Below, in pieces: positions 11,086-22,186 of a stretch of 64,000 nucleotides of DNA. Made by a program: the position numbers and the translations under genes. Numbering within the stretch: position 1 is the first letter of the stretch; each line of letters starts with the position of its first letter. The notes beneath the pieces were generated by a model. That model had not been told where the DNA came from. It was given only the letters and a program-made list of their open reading frames with translations, and did not search any database. This DNA is from Trichobilharzia szidati (lineage: Eukaryota > Platyhelminthes > Trematoda > Strigeidida > Schistosomatidae), in NCBI GenBank assembly GCA_944472155.2, contig OX235277.1:40006758-40070757 (forward strand). The letters are read 5' to 3'.

Positions 11086-12430
11086 GGTAAGGTTGCTGGC
11101 CGCACGCCCCCACCGCCTTCGTTTCTGTTGATTGAGACCGGCTAGAAAACTAGCGAACTAGTAAAGTAGGCAAGGTCAAGTTATCCTGGAGAGAATAAAC
11201 GATGCAGTGGATGCAGAACTCCACCTTCCCGGAAAAAGCTGGATTCAGGAAAGGTAGATCATGTGCTGATCAAATTACTACCCTATGTAACATCACTGAA
11301 CAAAGCGAAGAATGGCAGTCAAATCTCTGCCTCAATTTCATCGACTTTGAAAAGGCCTTCGACGGTGCTGACCATGAAGTAATTTGAAAACTAATTTAAC
11401 CATGTGCAGTGCCACAAATATTCATCAACCTCATTCAACAGGTATATGACAGTGCCACCTATCAGGTGATCCACAACGGAAAGCTCAGTAAGGTGTCTGA
11501 AGTGAAGACAGGAGTATGACAAGGTGGCTGCCTATTATCATCGATGATATTCCTAACTGTGGTGGACTGGATTGTGAGTGAGAGTGTGAAGAGCGAGAAG
11601 TTAGGAATACTTTGAAATGACTGATAAGGAGACTCTAGAAGATTTCGACATCACGGATGATTTATGTCAAGTGTTACGCAAATTTGAGTATTTACAGGTG
11701 AAAACCAACAAACTGGCTGAAGAAGCACCCAGTGAGACTAGGCCTTCAGGTGAACACAGAGAAGACGGAGGTGATGAAGATAACCAGCAAACTAACGGTA
11801 ACAATAACCGGCATCAATAACTATCAGAGGGAGAAATTCGACAAAGGTTACTTACTTCACTTTTCTAGGAAGCACAGCTTCAACGACCGGCAGGTGAAAT
11901 GAATGTAGATGCCAGAGCAAGCCATCCAGAATCGGCAAGGTAAGATACACCTCCATCAACCTTAAAACAGTTTGGAAATCTTCCACGGTGACTCGGCATA
12001 AAGAGCAAGATTTGTATTTTCAGCGCCGATGTTAATTTAGGGATCTGCGTGTTACGAAAAGCATTTCCAGCAGGCTTTGATGAACAGCTGCCTTTGCTGA
12101 CTCCATAGTGTGGATCAAAAATAGACGATCAGAAAGAATCAGCAACAAGAAACTTTGAGAAGAAACTAACCAAGAACCTGTCGCTTGACGAATATGCAGG
12201 AGAAAATGGAGATGGAGTGGAGACACTCTGAGCTGATTATCAAATAACATCAGGCACCAGGCCGCTTCTCGAGTGGGTCATCCTGGGATATGATGAAGGA
12301 GATTACGGACAGTCGCCGGCACAGCTAAAGACGATAGCAGAAAACATGACAAAGTGAAAACGTGCTATTGAAGCACCAAGTTCCACTTGAAACCCAAAGA
12401 AACATATTTTAAAAAGAATAATAGAAATAA
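11086..12430 (+). mobile_element. RTE-like LINE with 5' leader block
   Basis: A leader-like block (about 11090-11180, 'gaccggctagaaaactagcg') is shared with the copy at 3.5 kb. It is followed directly by ORF2 from inside RT: LERINDAVDAEL, then KAGFRKGRSCADQITT, then LNFIDFEKAFDGADHEV (motif A). GGCLLSSM (motif B region) follows and, downstream, FYFL..KHSFN and the 3' segment KMEMEWRHSE. The 3' end runs to about 12430 at an A-rich tail. Motif A is well preserved but ORF2 has several stops and frameshifts, so this is a dead copy. The N-terminal endonuclease is missing. Confidence 0.75.
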
Positions 12431-12966
12431 AATTCCTCATTAAGTGTAATCTGTTATGTGAAACTTATATTCAACGAAGAATCTGTTAACTACATGCGCA
12501 TTCATTCAGTGTAACGAAATCTCCGATTACGTCACACCTTGATATTTGTTGCTCATTGCTAATAACTTTCGCAAAGTTAACACCAAAGCTTTTTGAGAAT
12601 ACGCATGGGATGACGATTACACATTTACCCTTTTCTTATTTACCAATAAACTAAGCATATTACGTCATTTTCAATGTTTTTTTTTCAAATATTTCAGTCA
12701 TTTGGAATATTTTGTCAAAATTCATTAAAAAAAATAATAATAACCCTCTTTCCCATTTTATCAGACTGTAAAAAATATTCACAATAACAACACATGTAAA
12801 TATTCAAGGAAGAAAAATAACAACAAGTATAGAGGGTTTGTTATACGGGATTAAGTTTACTAGAGTACTTGCATGAATAGTTTCAGTCTCGGAAGTTCAT
12901 TTTAATTTTGAAATACAAAACAATTCATGTGTGATCCCGTATATATTCAAAACTGATCAGACATAT
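12431..12966. other. no recognisable feature, very AT-rich
   Basis: A- and T-rich runs (for example 12725-12742). No coding remnant seen. Confidence 0.35.
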
Positions 12967-15170
12967 CACACAGTCAGTGAAACAGTATAATTATTTACTG
13001 GATGACAACGTTTCGAACACCATTTATTATTGTTCATAATCAGAAGAAGCCTCAAAGATAGGACTTCAGGTGAACATAGAGAAAACAGAGGTGATGAAGA
13101 TTCCTGGCCAACACCAGCAATAGCAACAACAACAACAGACAACAATCAGCATAAATGGGAGGAACCTGAAAGAAACAATCTCTTTTACCTACCGGGGGAG
13201 CATCGTTTCAACTACAGGCGGCGGAACTGACGAGGATATCAAGGCAAGAATCGGAAAAGCAAGACAAGCTTTCATTACTCTCAAGTCTGTGTGGAGGTCA
13301 ACAACACTACTTAGCATGAAAAATAAGATCCAGATTTTCAACTCCAATGTGAAGTTAGTGCTGCTATACGGATCGGAGACTTGGTGCGTTATAAAGAGCA
13401 TCTCAAACAAACTACAGACCTTAATCAACAGTTGTATTCGCTCAATACTGATGATCAGATGGCCAGAAAAGATCAGCAACAGAGATCTCTTGACGCGAAC
13501 CAACCAGGAACCAATTGTGAAACAAATAGGGAGGAAGAAATGGAGATGAATTGGCCATATTCTGAGGAAACCATCAAGTGAAATCACTAGACAAGCCAAT
13601 GCTCGAGTGGAACCCGGACGGGAAGCGGCGAGTTGGTCGTCAGTGCAAGGGTGGCTTGAAGGTCATATGAAGAGGAGATGGAAACGTGTGGTCAGACTTG
13701 AAGCCAGGTGAAAACTCCAGCAGAGAACCGAACGGAATGGAGACGTGTGGCTGAAGCCCTATATACCTCTTTGAATTAAGGGAAACAATAATAATAATAA
13801 TACGTAATCAAGTCAGTTTCAATCACACAACTTCAAAACTTGAGTTTTATTGTTTTCTTTGTTCTCTCCAGTTCGTTGTTGTAGGGACAGTAGAATTTTC
13901 CAGTTGTCTGGGTGGACAGGTATTGAATCATTCCTATTACGCGTATTCCCTGTCAGTTGATTTGATAAATAAAGCTGTAGTTATCAATCCATCTCTCCGC
14001 CCTGTTACATTAGGTTTTAAGACTGTCATTTTTGCTCATCCTATATTGTGTGACCGTGTATAATTGCATGTAGTGAGTGGTATTGCTGAACTATTCTCCG
14101 GAGTTCTTATCTTATTCGAGTCAACAAATCTAGACTTAGCTGCTAGGTTTTATGCCCTGCTAGTCTGACTACCAGTGTTCTACTACTTTGACCTATGTAT
14201 TTGACCTGACAATCATTGCAGGTAGGGTATTATATAAACTGGATTGTTTTTGTTGAATTGGCTCCACAGGACTGGTCCTTCAACCGACAAAGCTTGTTTC
14301 TAATTGAGTTTGTGGTTTTGAATATTATTACTAATATTATTGATAATAATAGTATTGATAGTGGTAATAATATTAGTGACGATATGAATGTCAAACATGC
14401 ACGGGATAATGACAACACCAACAATAGGGAATCTAAATCATCAGTAGTACTTCCATACAAAGAAGGAACCTAGGAAACATTACACAGAATTGCTAACGAG
14501 GCAGGAATAAAAGTGGTTGGCAATCAAATCCACAAACTCAATTAGAAATAAGCTTTGTCGGTTGAAGGATAAGTCCTGTGGAGCCTTTAAAACAAAACAA
14601 TTTAGTTTATCTAATACCCTAACTGCAATGATTGTCGGGTCAAATAGATAAGTCAGAGTAGTAGAACAAGTGCAGTCAGATTAGTGGAGCACAAACACCT
14701 AGCAAAATCTAGATTTGTTGACTAGAATAAGATAAGAACTGCGGAGAATAGTTCAGCTATACCACTCACTACATGCAGTCACACACAATCACACAATATA
14801 GGACGGGATAAGATGACAGTTTTCAAATCTAATGTCACAGGGTGGAGGGAGAGACTGATGACAGAAGCTTTGTTTATCGAATCAGCTGACAAGGAATACG
14901 TGTAATAGGAATGATTCAACACCTGTCCCAGATAGCTGGAAAATTCTACCACCCCAACGATGAAAAATAGGAGAGGACAAAGAAAACTATAAAACTCAAG
15001 TTTCGAAGTCGTGTGATTACAAATGATTTGATTATGAACAATGAATAAATTGTGTTCGAAACTTTGTCATCCAGTGAATAATAATGCTGTTTCACTGTGT
15101 GATACATCTAATAAACAAACTAATATGGAATTACTTACTACCATGGTGCCCAACTTTTACACATATATGA
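12967..15170. mobile_element. Snapback PLE (type II terminal repeats inverted), with RTE in one arm
   Basis: The left arm (12967-13050 plus 13798-14320) is the reverse complement of the right arm (about 14525-15115), with visible divergence. The centre (14390-14560) encodes a PLE RT-EN linker fragment: SSVVLPYKEGT and ETLHRIANEAG, then a stop. Both arms continue into a small EN-proximal piece (KLCRLKDKS, near 14545). Each arm carries the terminal signature GAAAC-NNN-GTC: minus strand near 13000, plus strand near 15055. The right end carries the PLE 3' extension ('aatatggaattac'). An RTE fragment interrupts the left arm. Confidence 0.75.
13051..13797 (+). mobile_element. RTE-like LINE 3' fragment, nested in PLE arm
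   Basis: 5'-truncated ORF2: RTSGEHRENRGDED, TDEDIKARIGKARQAFITL, MKNKIQIFNSNVKLVLLYGS, ETWCVIKS, INSCIRSILMIRWPEKISN, IVKQIGRKKWRW, then the 3' end block to KPYIPL and an AAT tail. Only a few frame breaks, so this is a relatively young copy. The PLE arm sequence resumes at about 13798, and a short 'taatca' may be the TSD. Confidence 0.8.
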
Positions 15171-15870
15171 AATTAATCAGAGATGATTTAGAATAATAGG
15201 TGTCCATATAGGGATTAAAGAACATGCTAAGCTGATGTTGATTCTTCCATGAAACCGACAAGACAGAATCCTAAGGTTGATGTCAATGCAAGCTCAAGTT
15301 AGCTGAGAGAAATGAACGGCTATTTCATCCCATGCCAGTGGATTCTAGCAGCAGTGTGCATTCATAATCTTGCTAGGGAGCCAAAAAACGGAGATCTTTC
15401 AAGGTATCCGTATTATTGTAGGTGGTAAAGCTGTACATACAGCGGAAATTAGTCAGGCTTTTAAAATAATCAGTATACAGATGAGAAGAACCCTGGTTGC
15501 TTCATTTCACAGCAGCCACTGTTATCCAAAGAATCTGACGCAATCTCTGCATATGGATAGATAGTGTGATAAATCTTCCTCTCTCTCTATTGTGGTAACT
15601 ATAATTGTGTTGTTCATGTGATTTTGTGTTTGGTTCTATTGAGTAATATTGCGGTTAATGAGTTGATTTCACTAATGCTTTTCCAAAATCAATTAGACAT
15701 TTGTGTGTATTGTAATTTTAATTTAACTATTCACTTCCACCCTCTTGAACTTTTCATCCTATTATGTTTACATTCAATCTGTTGTTCGATCTTGTATTCT
15801 TTCTCTAGTTGATCCATATTTCTAAGGAAAGCATGAACTCTTCCCCCCTTTATGTCTAATTATACCATAA
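15171..15870. other. no clear feature
   Basis: A short plus-strand stretch near 15440-15480 (SQAFKIISIQ) vaguely resembles the post-GIY-YIG segment of PLEs, but is too weak to call. The rest is unassigned AT-rich sequence. Confidence 0.3.
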
Positions 15871-15889
15871 ACAGTTACAGGATTTTCAA

Positions 15890-16975
15890 AAGAATGGAAA
15901 CTGAACAAAGAATACTCTTTTCGATAACTTCATCATCAGGCTCTACAGTTATATACACATTATAGTGAATGAATGAATTAGTGTTATGAACAACATTAAT
16001 GTTGTTTAAATAACATCGAATCAATAATATCAATGGATTACAGTTTGATAGCATCAACATAAAATAAGCTGAATGTCAGAAAAATTAGGAAAGATAATGA
16101 TACAAATTCATGAATTTATAGTCTCCACTGAAGGCCGGCCAGAGCAGTAGTAGTGGCTGGACTTGCTTCTTTTGAACACAGAGCACTGGTTGTTTGAGGC
16201 GAATTGCAATAGCCTCTGCTGTTTGGAGCATGCGGTGCTTCGATGGTTTTGGCAATTTATTAGGCACCCAGTAGATTATAGAGAAGGATTCTTCCACTCT
16301 GGCTTTGTGGCCAGTTTGCACCGGATAGTCCAATATCGAACTGTTAATGGTTTTAACTGCACCTTTACTTAGCCATAGTGGGATATGTTCTCGAGCACGA
16401 AAAATCAAGTTCCTAGAGCAATGGCCAATATAACTCGCCCCACAAGCTCAGTTGAATTGGTAGATACAATTTGAAGTGGCCAGATAGTCTAGGTACTTCA
16501 TCTTTCAGTCGGGGTAGCACCATCGGTCGTGTAGAGAATAAGATGTGTAGCACGCCAGCATTGAAAGTTCTTTGAACTGATTTTCTTAATTTCTCCGTAA
16601 TTTTCTCACTTGGTATATCTCTATTGAGCTGTAGTCGTATATAAAGTGAGTAGTCCCTTTCCGTTTTCTTTGTCATGGGTTTCTTGATAAATTTATCGGG
16701 ATAGCCATTTTCGATCAGTGTCATATACAGTGCTTAATTCATCCTCAATTACCTCTTCTGAGCATATAGCTCTAACTCTGTGACTAAGGGTCTTCACTAA
16801 ATTTCTTTTGTACTTGATAGGAACGAAGCTGTGAAAATGTGTATATTGTCTTATCCCAGTGCTTTTTCTAAGCAAATTTCTTTTTATGCTACCATCTGGT
16901 TTTCTTGTAAGCAGGACATCCAGCAGGGCAATTCTGTCTTGGGATTCCTCTTCGCATGGGAATTACAGGATTGAT
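15890..16975 (-). mobile_element. PLE: RT C-terminus, GIY-YIG endonuclease, terminal repeat
   Basis: On the minus strand from about 16970: RT C-terminal part (RKSTGIRQYTHFHSFVPIKY, then KRNLVKTLSHRVRAICSEE) to 16693. After a frameshift comes the linker. The endonuclease (about 16470-16100) reads CIYQFNLSCGASYIGHCSRN, then REHIPLWLSKGAVKTINSSI and FSIIYWVP, and the tail QTAEAIAIRLKQPVLCVQKK. The C..C-C spacing before YIG and the HIP histidine fit the Cys/His motif of PLE endonucleases. Two frame breaks. The 3' noncoding region ends in a hammerhead-like motif (15901-15950). Confidence 0.85.
15901..15950 (-). ncRNA. Hammerhead-like motif, best core of type I PLE repeats
   Basis: Read on the minus strand: stem I GAGC/GTTC, extended by AACT/AGTT; intact CTGATGA; GAAA; stem III AAGA/TCTT with a 4-nt loop; U16.1 and U17 at the predicted cut site. 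Stem II is the weak point: TGAAGTTATC forms at best 2-3 pairs. The 47.4-kb copy has the same arrangement. Activity is not assured. Confidence 0.6.
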
Positions 16976-17290
16976 CACAAACTGAAATCACTTAGAGAAC
17001 CATTGGAAAACCAATAAGGAGTGCTGGACATCTACTTATTCCTAGTTTGAGACTCCCTATAATTATGTGCCGACCGGGGCTCAAAGCCAGAACATTCCAG
17101 TTATGAACCGAGCTTATAAGTTAGAAATCACGGACCATTGGGTCATCTGCAGCGGCTGAATGGTCTACGAGCCCGCCTTTTAACCGTAAAATCTTGGTTT
17201 CGAATCCTGGTAGGTGCATACTGATGAACAGTTCGGAACTAGAAGATATTTTCTATCCATACCTCGAAGTTACTTTGAGAAATGCATGTT
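16965..17290. repeat. SM-alpha-like pair, inverted (minus then plus)
   Basis: 16965-17090 matches the reverse complement of the family 3' half and hammerhead zone ('agagaaccattggaaaacc'). 17100-17290 matches the plus-strand head, with box A near 17154-17172, box B 'tttcgaatcct' and CTGATGA near 17220. The plus-strand hammerhead lost stem II and its GAAA box. Confidence 0.65.
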
Positions 17291-17567
17291 CAGAAATTTT
17301 GCCACTTATATTTTGATACTGTTTAGGTTGTAGGCAGTTGGAAAGAGTTCATGAAATAAAATGACCCTGTATTATTGCGGAAATATGTTTATTCTTTGTT
17401 CAAACTAGCCATGGGAATCGGATACATGAAATTATGAAGTTTTCAGTTTATACACAACTAGCATTACTTTACTTGTGATTCTTCAAACACTTTTAAGTAC
17501 ATTTTGGTGAGTATTTATTCACCAGTATTCTTTTCCATATATTTTTGATTACAAATGACAATTAATC

Positions 17568-17720
17568 TGATGCTCACTAGTGACTGGCCCTATTCAGAAA
17601 GTTAACTGGGGTTGTGGTGAGAATTGGTAAAACCCGGAGTCCATCAAGGCAGTCAACAGGAGAGTTATGCGACTGTGACACTGACTACTGGTTGAGCTAT
17701 ATCTAGTACACTTAAATAAT
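17568..17720 (+). repeat. SM-alpha-like 5' fragment
   Basis: 'tgatgctcactagtgactgg' and 'aactggggtt' match the 5' portion of the longer copies at 33010-33080 and 57240-57310. The tRNA-like head is missing. Confidence 0.5.
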
Positions 17721-17744
17721 TAAGAGCTTGAAATCTCTGTCTGG

Positions 17745-19170
17745 AAAGTCATTATTTTACATTTAAAGGGAATTTATATGGTATTGATATGGATTCCCTA
17801 GTTTCCCAAATAGTCACTGAACTTTTCATGAGTAAATTTGAAGGTAACATCTTTTCAAGCATACTTACGCCTAAAATATGGTTAAGATACGTTTATATTA
17901 CCTTCGTTGTGCTCAAATGAGATCTGCACAATTCATTCTTGCAGAAACTGAACCATCTATCTCCCAACATCCGGTTAACTTCGGAAGCAGGCAGAATCAG
18001 ACTTTGGTGAACTACCATTTCTAGACTGCCTAGTTAAGAGGAGAGAAAATGAACATTTTTAATACATCTATATTAAAAAAGAAAACCCACTCCAACAAAT
18101 AATTAGACTTTAGATCATCACACCCCATCAGCGCAAAGATTTCAGTTGTTTTTAAGTCTTCTTAGACGAGCGCACAATGAGAAGGAAAAGAAGAAGAAAT
18201 ATCAAACATTACTGAAACTCTCAAGCAAATTGACTACCCAGAGAACTTCATCAACAAAATCAACACTGACATTAAGTATGGTCGGAAACGTATTCCGAAA
18301 ACATTGGACAACAGCAGTTGTCATTCCATAAAGAGCAGGGACGTCAGACGATCTCAGAAGAGTACTCAGTAAGCTCGACATCAGAGTTCTCTTGAAAACA
18401 GCAGACACACTGCGAAACAACCTTGTCCATTTAAAAGGCCAAATTCCTAAAGATTCTCTATCTGATTGTGCCTGTTAAATAGAATGCTTGGAATGTTACG
18501 CGATATACATAGGACAAACATCGTAAGAAATCAAAATCAGAAGAAATGAGCACCGGAGTGCATCTGTTCGACCACCGAGAAATCCAGTTGAACTAGAAAA
18601 GCTTGAAAGATCATCTAACATAGGTTGTCTACACGCTATATAATCAACGAGACATCAAAATTGATTTTGAGAATATTGAAATAATCCAGAGAAATTTTAG
18701 AAATCACAAAGAACGTCTCATATCATCAGAAACACTTCATGTCAAATGGAATTCAAATTGTCAGAATTCGACCTGGTTGCAACATCCCTCTCCCCACTGT
18801 TATGAAAAGGCAAAATCAACACGAATGTGATAAGCGATACCATTATACAAACACACGCTGCTCTTACAATTTTATAGGCCTATGAAGTTCAACAGTCAGC
18901 AAACATGGTTTTGTTATCTTTACCAATTAACCTACTTGATAGCAACGTAATAATCACCCCATGCTGATAAACGATGATGAATTTGCCATATTTAAACTGA
19001 GATTTTGTAAATTCTGGTTTAATATTATCACTTTGATAAATCTATTAGCAGCAGCATTAAATAGAGAAACGTTGGTAAAAACAAGAACATCATCTCGTTT
19101 TTCATCCATTGGGAAATACACAGCATTTTTAATAATAAAAATTACACTGGCATCTATAGAAAAGTGACAC
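17745..19170 (+). mobile_element. PLE with RT and GIY-YIG remnants, mutated catalytic site
   Basis: RT begins near 17755 (GNLYGIDMDSLVSQIVTELF, motif B region) and passes RYVYITFVV near 17890, where the usual YVDD has become YVYI. It continues to PENFINKINTDIKYGRK near 18235-18290. The EN remnant near 18475-18560 reads CIECLECYAIYIGQTS and KIRRNEHR, a CxxC plus YIG signature of the same sub-type as the 36-kb element. The 3' terminal region (18960-19170) contains 'gagaaacgttggt'. It is closely related to the type III terminal repeat near 1940-2060. At least eight stops or frameshifts. Confidence 0.75.
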
Positions 19171-19321
19171 ATTTTGATAATTACTTATACTTTGACTCAT
19201 CCCGCCCAGATTCGGTCAACAGAGATTGACTGAAATGTGTATATAATCGACGGAAGAGCCTGAGCAGGAATTCAGAAGATTTTAAAATGCTGACACCAAA
19301 CAAATAAGGAAAAATGAAAAG

Positions 19322-20335
19322 ACGGTTGCAGCAAGGAAAATTTTCTTTTCGACGAAGTCTCCATCAACTAAGCTGTACATTCGTATATTTATAATAAATG
19401 AGTGAGATAGTTCCAGTATAATTTCCGGTGGACGATCAAATTAATAAAATTACAATTAGGAATTAAAATGCCACAATAAACAGGAGGGATGGATAAAACT
19501 CAAAAAAGTAGCATCGTGATTACTGATAAGGTTGGCATATTGGGAAACGCCTTTGCAAATCTCTGAGGAAAACATACTTCTCTACAAGCATACGACTGAT
19601 GTTTCCCCACAAGAAACTGTTCAGCCAGAACGCGAAAGACAAGCTGTCACATTGGGCCACTTCAACGTGCGGAGCTAAGTACATTGTCCGTACCATGCGC
19701 CAACTTGAAAAACGAGCTCGTGAACACTATCCAGCCTGGCTAGTAGAAGGAGAACGAAAATGTGTATATAGTTCAGTGACAGATCACCTGGTCAACTCAA
19801 GACATTCAGCGCATTTCAAAAAATGCTTCTAAATCATATACACGATTTGATTGAACCTATCAAAGGGAGTAAAATCGACACATCTGGGCATAGCTAAGGC
19901 ACTAGCCATCCAAAAACTCAAACCCACGCCATATATATCCAAAGAAATACGTCCAACCCTTGTCCCTGCCATGGCCATCATAAACGGGTAATCCAATTGC
20001 CTTTCTTATCCTAACTCCCTGTTTATTCATGCTATTTTTAAGTTTTCCTTAACCCCTATTTACACTACCATATTTTCATATCCGGACTTCCTGTCTATTC
20101 CGTCATTTTAATATTTCTACATATTTAATCCCCAACTGCATAAACAATTATTCGTCACATTAGTTATGATCCCACTAGATTTCTTTTCCAAACATCCTGT
20201 CTATTTTTGTTATTTCTACATTTCTAACCCCTAATTGCACAATGTGTACATGTTCTCAGTAATTACGAGGCTACTTTGTTTGAGTTTTATCCATCCCCCT
20301 ATTGGTTATGGCATTGTAATTCCTAATTGTCGTAA
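19322..20335. mobile_element. PLE endonuclease fragment flanked by inverted terminal repeats
   Basis: Left: terminal repeat in minus orientation (19322-19538), with a hammerhead-like motif. Centre: plus-strand linker and EN (19540-19990), reading GKRLCKSLRKTYFSTSIR, then TCGAKYIVRTMRQLEKRARE, HYPAWLVEGERK and SSVTDHLVNSRHS. The YIG glycine is replaced by V. Right: terminal repeat in plus orientation (19990-20335), cut short where an SM-alpha-like repeat follows. The stretch 19430-19515 is the reverse complement of 20243-20335. RT is absent. Confidence 0.75.
19325..19378 (-). ncRNA. Hammerhead-like motif in PLE terminal repeat
   Basis: On the minus strand: CAGC, TTGATGGA, stem II GAC-TTC-GTC, GAAA, an A/T-rich stem III, then GCTG pairing with CAGC. 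This is the copy with the most convincing stem II. The core has C3 changed to T and one extra G, and the stem III base is mismatched. Confidence 0.5.
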
Positions 20336-20660
20336 CCAATAGGGTACAGCAGGTTGAAGATGAGGCAGTAACTCATCGAAGAGGACATTGCGAAATTGTC
20401 ACGCTATGTCATGCGTGAATTGGCAGAAGTTAGAATTCGTGGGTTAGCCATTGGATCGGGTCCCAGTGGCTCAGTGGTCTACTAGTTCGGTAGCCTTGTA
20501 ACCCGAAGGTCCTGGGTTCGAATCTTGACGGTTGTGAGCCTACTGATGAAGATCCCCAAACTAGGACGAAACAGCTGTTTAGTACTCCCAGGGTTTCCAG
20601 TGGTTCTCTAACTGATGTCAGCTCATGATGAAATCCCCATCTTTGTCTAATATATCATCG
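20336..20660 (+). repeat. SM-alpha-like hammerhead SINE
   Basis: Begins at 'agggtacagcaggttgaag'. Includes box A ('gtggctcagtggtctacta'), box B ('gggttcgaatc'), a hammerhead-like core (CTGATGAAGATCCCC, then GGACGAAAC) and the 'tcagctcatgatgaaatcc' tail. It abuts and truncates a PLE terminal repeat. Confidence 0.8.
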
Positions 20661-21177
20661 TGTTTTATCTGTTAGGCAGTTAGTTAATTAGTTAGTTAGC
20701 TGATTGATTTTGAAACAGTCTCCGTTTATTTCTGATACCCAGTTATATAATTTCCAACTCAGAGTTAAGTTAATCAATCACGAAATCACGAAATAAATAC
20801 TTCAAAAAATATGTCTAACAATTCCATGAATATTTTTTCCATCATAGAACTATCCAATTTGACTACACGTTGTTTTGTTTCAATGAGTATGTTTCAGACA
20901 AAAAGTACTGTCAGCATGAAATATTCGTGAAAGGAATAGTTTATCAAAAGGGTGGAGTGAAAGAATAAAAGGCAAAAACTTTAGACAGTAGCTGAATTAT
21001 TGAAATAATTGGCAGGAGAAGTTCTTGGTAATTTTTGTTCAGGCATGAGAACAAGAAACAAGACAAAATCTCTTAGTTTTTGTTTTGTTCCAGTCAGTAA
21101 AATGTATTTGCAATCAATTCAGTCATTAAAAGCACGTAAATTGAAGATTTATATCATTGGTTCGACAGTGGGATCCT
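20661..21177. other. no recognisable feature
   Basis: A short TTAGT-rich run near 20685-20698. A 64-codon open frame at 21009-21203 shows no family signature and runs into the next SM-alpha-like copy. Confidence 0.35.
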
Positions 21178-21500
21178 TTTTACAGGATTTCATTATGGGC
21201 TGACGTCAGTTAGAGGACCGCTGGAAACCGGGAGGGAGTACTCAACAGCTAATTCGCTCTAGTTTTGGATTCTTCATCAGTATGCACCACCAAGTTACAA
21301 GGTGACCCCGTTGATCATTAAGCCACCACTGGGACCCAGTCCAATGACCAATCCATGAATTCCAACTTCTACCAATTCACGATGAAGCACGACCACTAGG
21401 CAGTGTCTGTGGTGGCGAATATTTGTCCTCACTCCTGATCTGCTGTACCCTACTAGTCACGACTTCCCCCTAGAACCCAGGTAACTTCCTGCCTTAATAG
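21178..21500 (-). repeat. SM-alpha-like hammerhead SINE
   Basis: Reverse-complement copy covering the tail, hammerhead zone (CTGATGAAGAATCC on the minus strand), a gapped tRNA-like head with box B lost, and the 5' 'tgctgtaccctactagtcac' block. Confidence 0.75.
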
Positions 21501-21519
21501 GACCATGTGCTAGAGGCCA

Positions 21520-21795
21520 TCTGATTAATATTCAAGTGTTGGTTTGTAGGGATATGACTGATTGGTAACATGATTTCATCATGAGCTGACGTTGACCAGA
21601 GAACCATTCGAAAACCTGAGATTATCTGGGTTCGGACCCCGGTGGGTGTGTACTGATGAAGAGTCCCAAACTAGGTCAGAACACCTGTCCAATACTCCCT
21701 ACTGATTTTCCATTTGTTCTCTAACCAATGTCAACTTATGATGAAACTCTGAGACCAGTAAAATCCCTGCAAACCAGCACTTGGATTGGTACAAT
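21520..21795. repeat. SM-alpha-like fragments: minus tail (to 21617), then plus copy
   Basis: 21530-21617 is a minus-strand 3' tail fragment. 21618-21795 is a plus-strand copy starting inside box B ('gggttcggacc'), with CTGATGAAGAGTCCC and a full 3' tail. With the preceding minus copy this makes three SM-alpha-like pieces in 0.6 kb. Confidence 0.65.
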
Positions 21796-22140
21796 GCTTG
21801 TCTGCTACGCATGCGTCCCGTATACTGGCCAGAACCAATGTGTTATGGCCTGGACGCAAGAAACAAGTCTTTTATCGTACTGCATAGCTAACTAAAGCAT
21901 CCTTCAGTTACGCACAGTTCGAAAATGTCCGAACGACAGGAAAGGACAGTTATTTTTAATAAGATCTGTGTTACTATATAACAGAAATAACATATCAAGA
22001 TGCAAAATTACCTTGACAGTACCGTCAGTTAGCTTGACAGATGCACGACTTTCTCATATCTAAATCAGGTACTATGGAAGAAGATTAGTCAAATCAGTAT
22101 TCAACAACAGTAAGTATCTGAGAATCATTAGGAATACAGT
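21796..22140. other. no recognisable feature
   Basis: Spacer without motifs recognised on either strand. Confidence 0.3.
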
Positions 22141-22141
22141 T

Positions 22142-22186
22142 GCAGTGAAGAAAATTTTCTTTTTGACGAAATCATCAACCAGGCTG
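22142..22186 (-). ncRNA. Hammerhead-like motif in PLE terminal repeat
   Basis: Minus strand: CAGCCTGG, TTGATGA, a short GTC stem side, then CAAA in place of GAAA. Stem III is AAG/CTT around AAAATTTT, with U16.1 and C17, then ACTG as stem I partner. It complements the 19.3-kb copy: what is broken in one is kept in the other. Confidence 0.45.
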
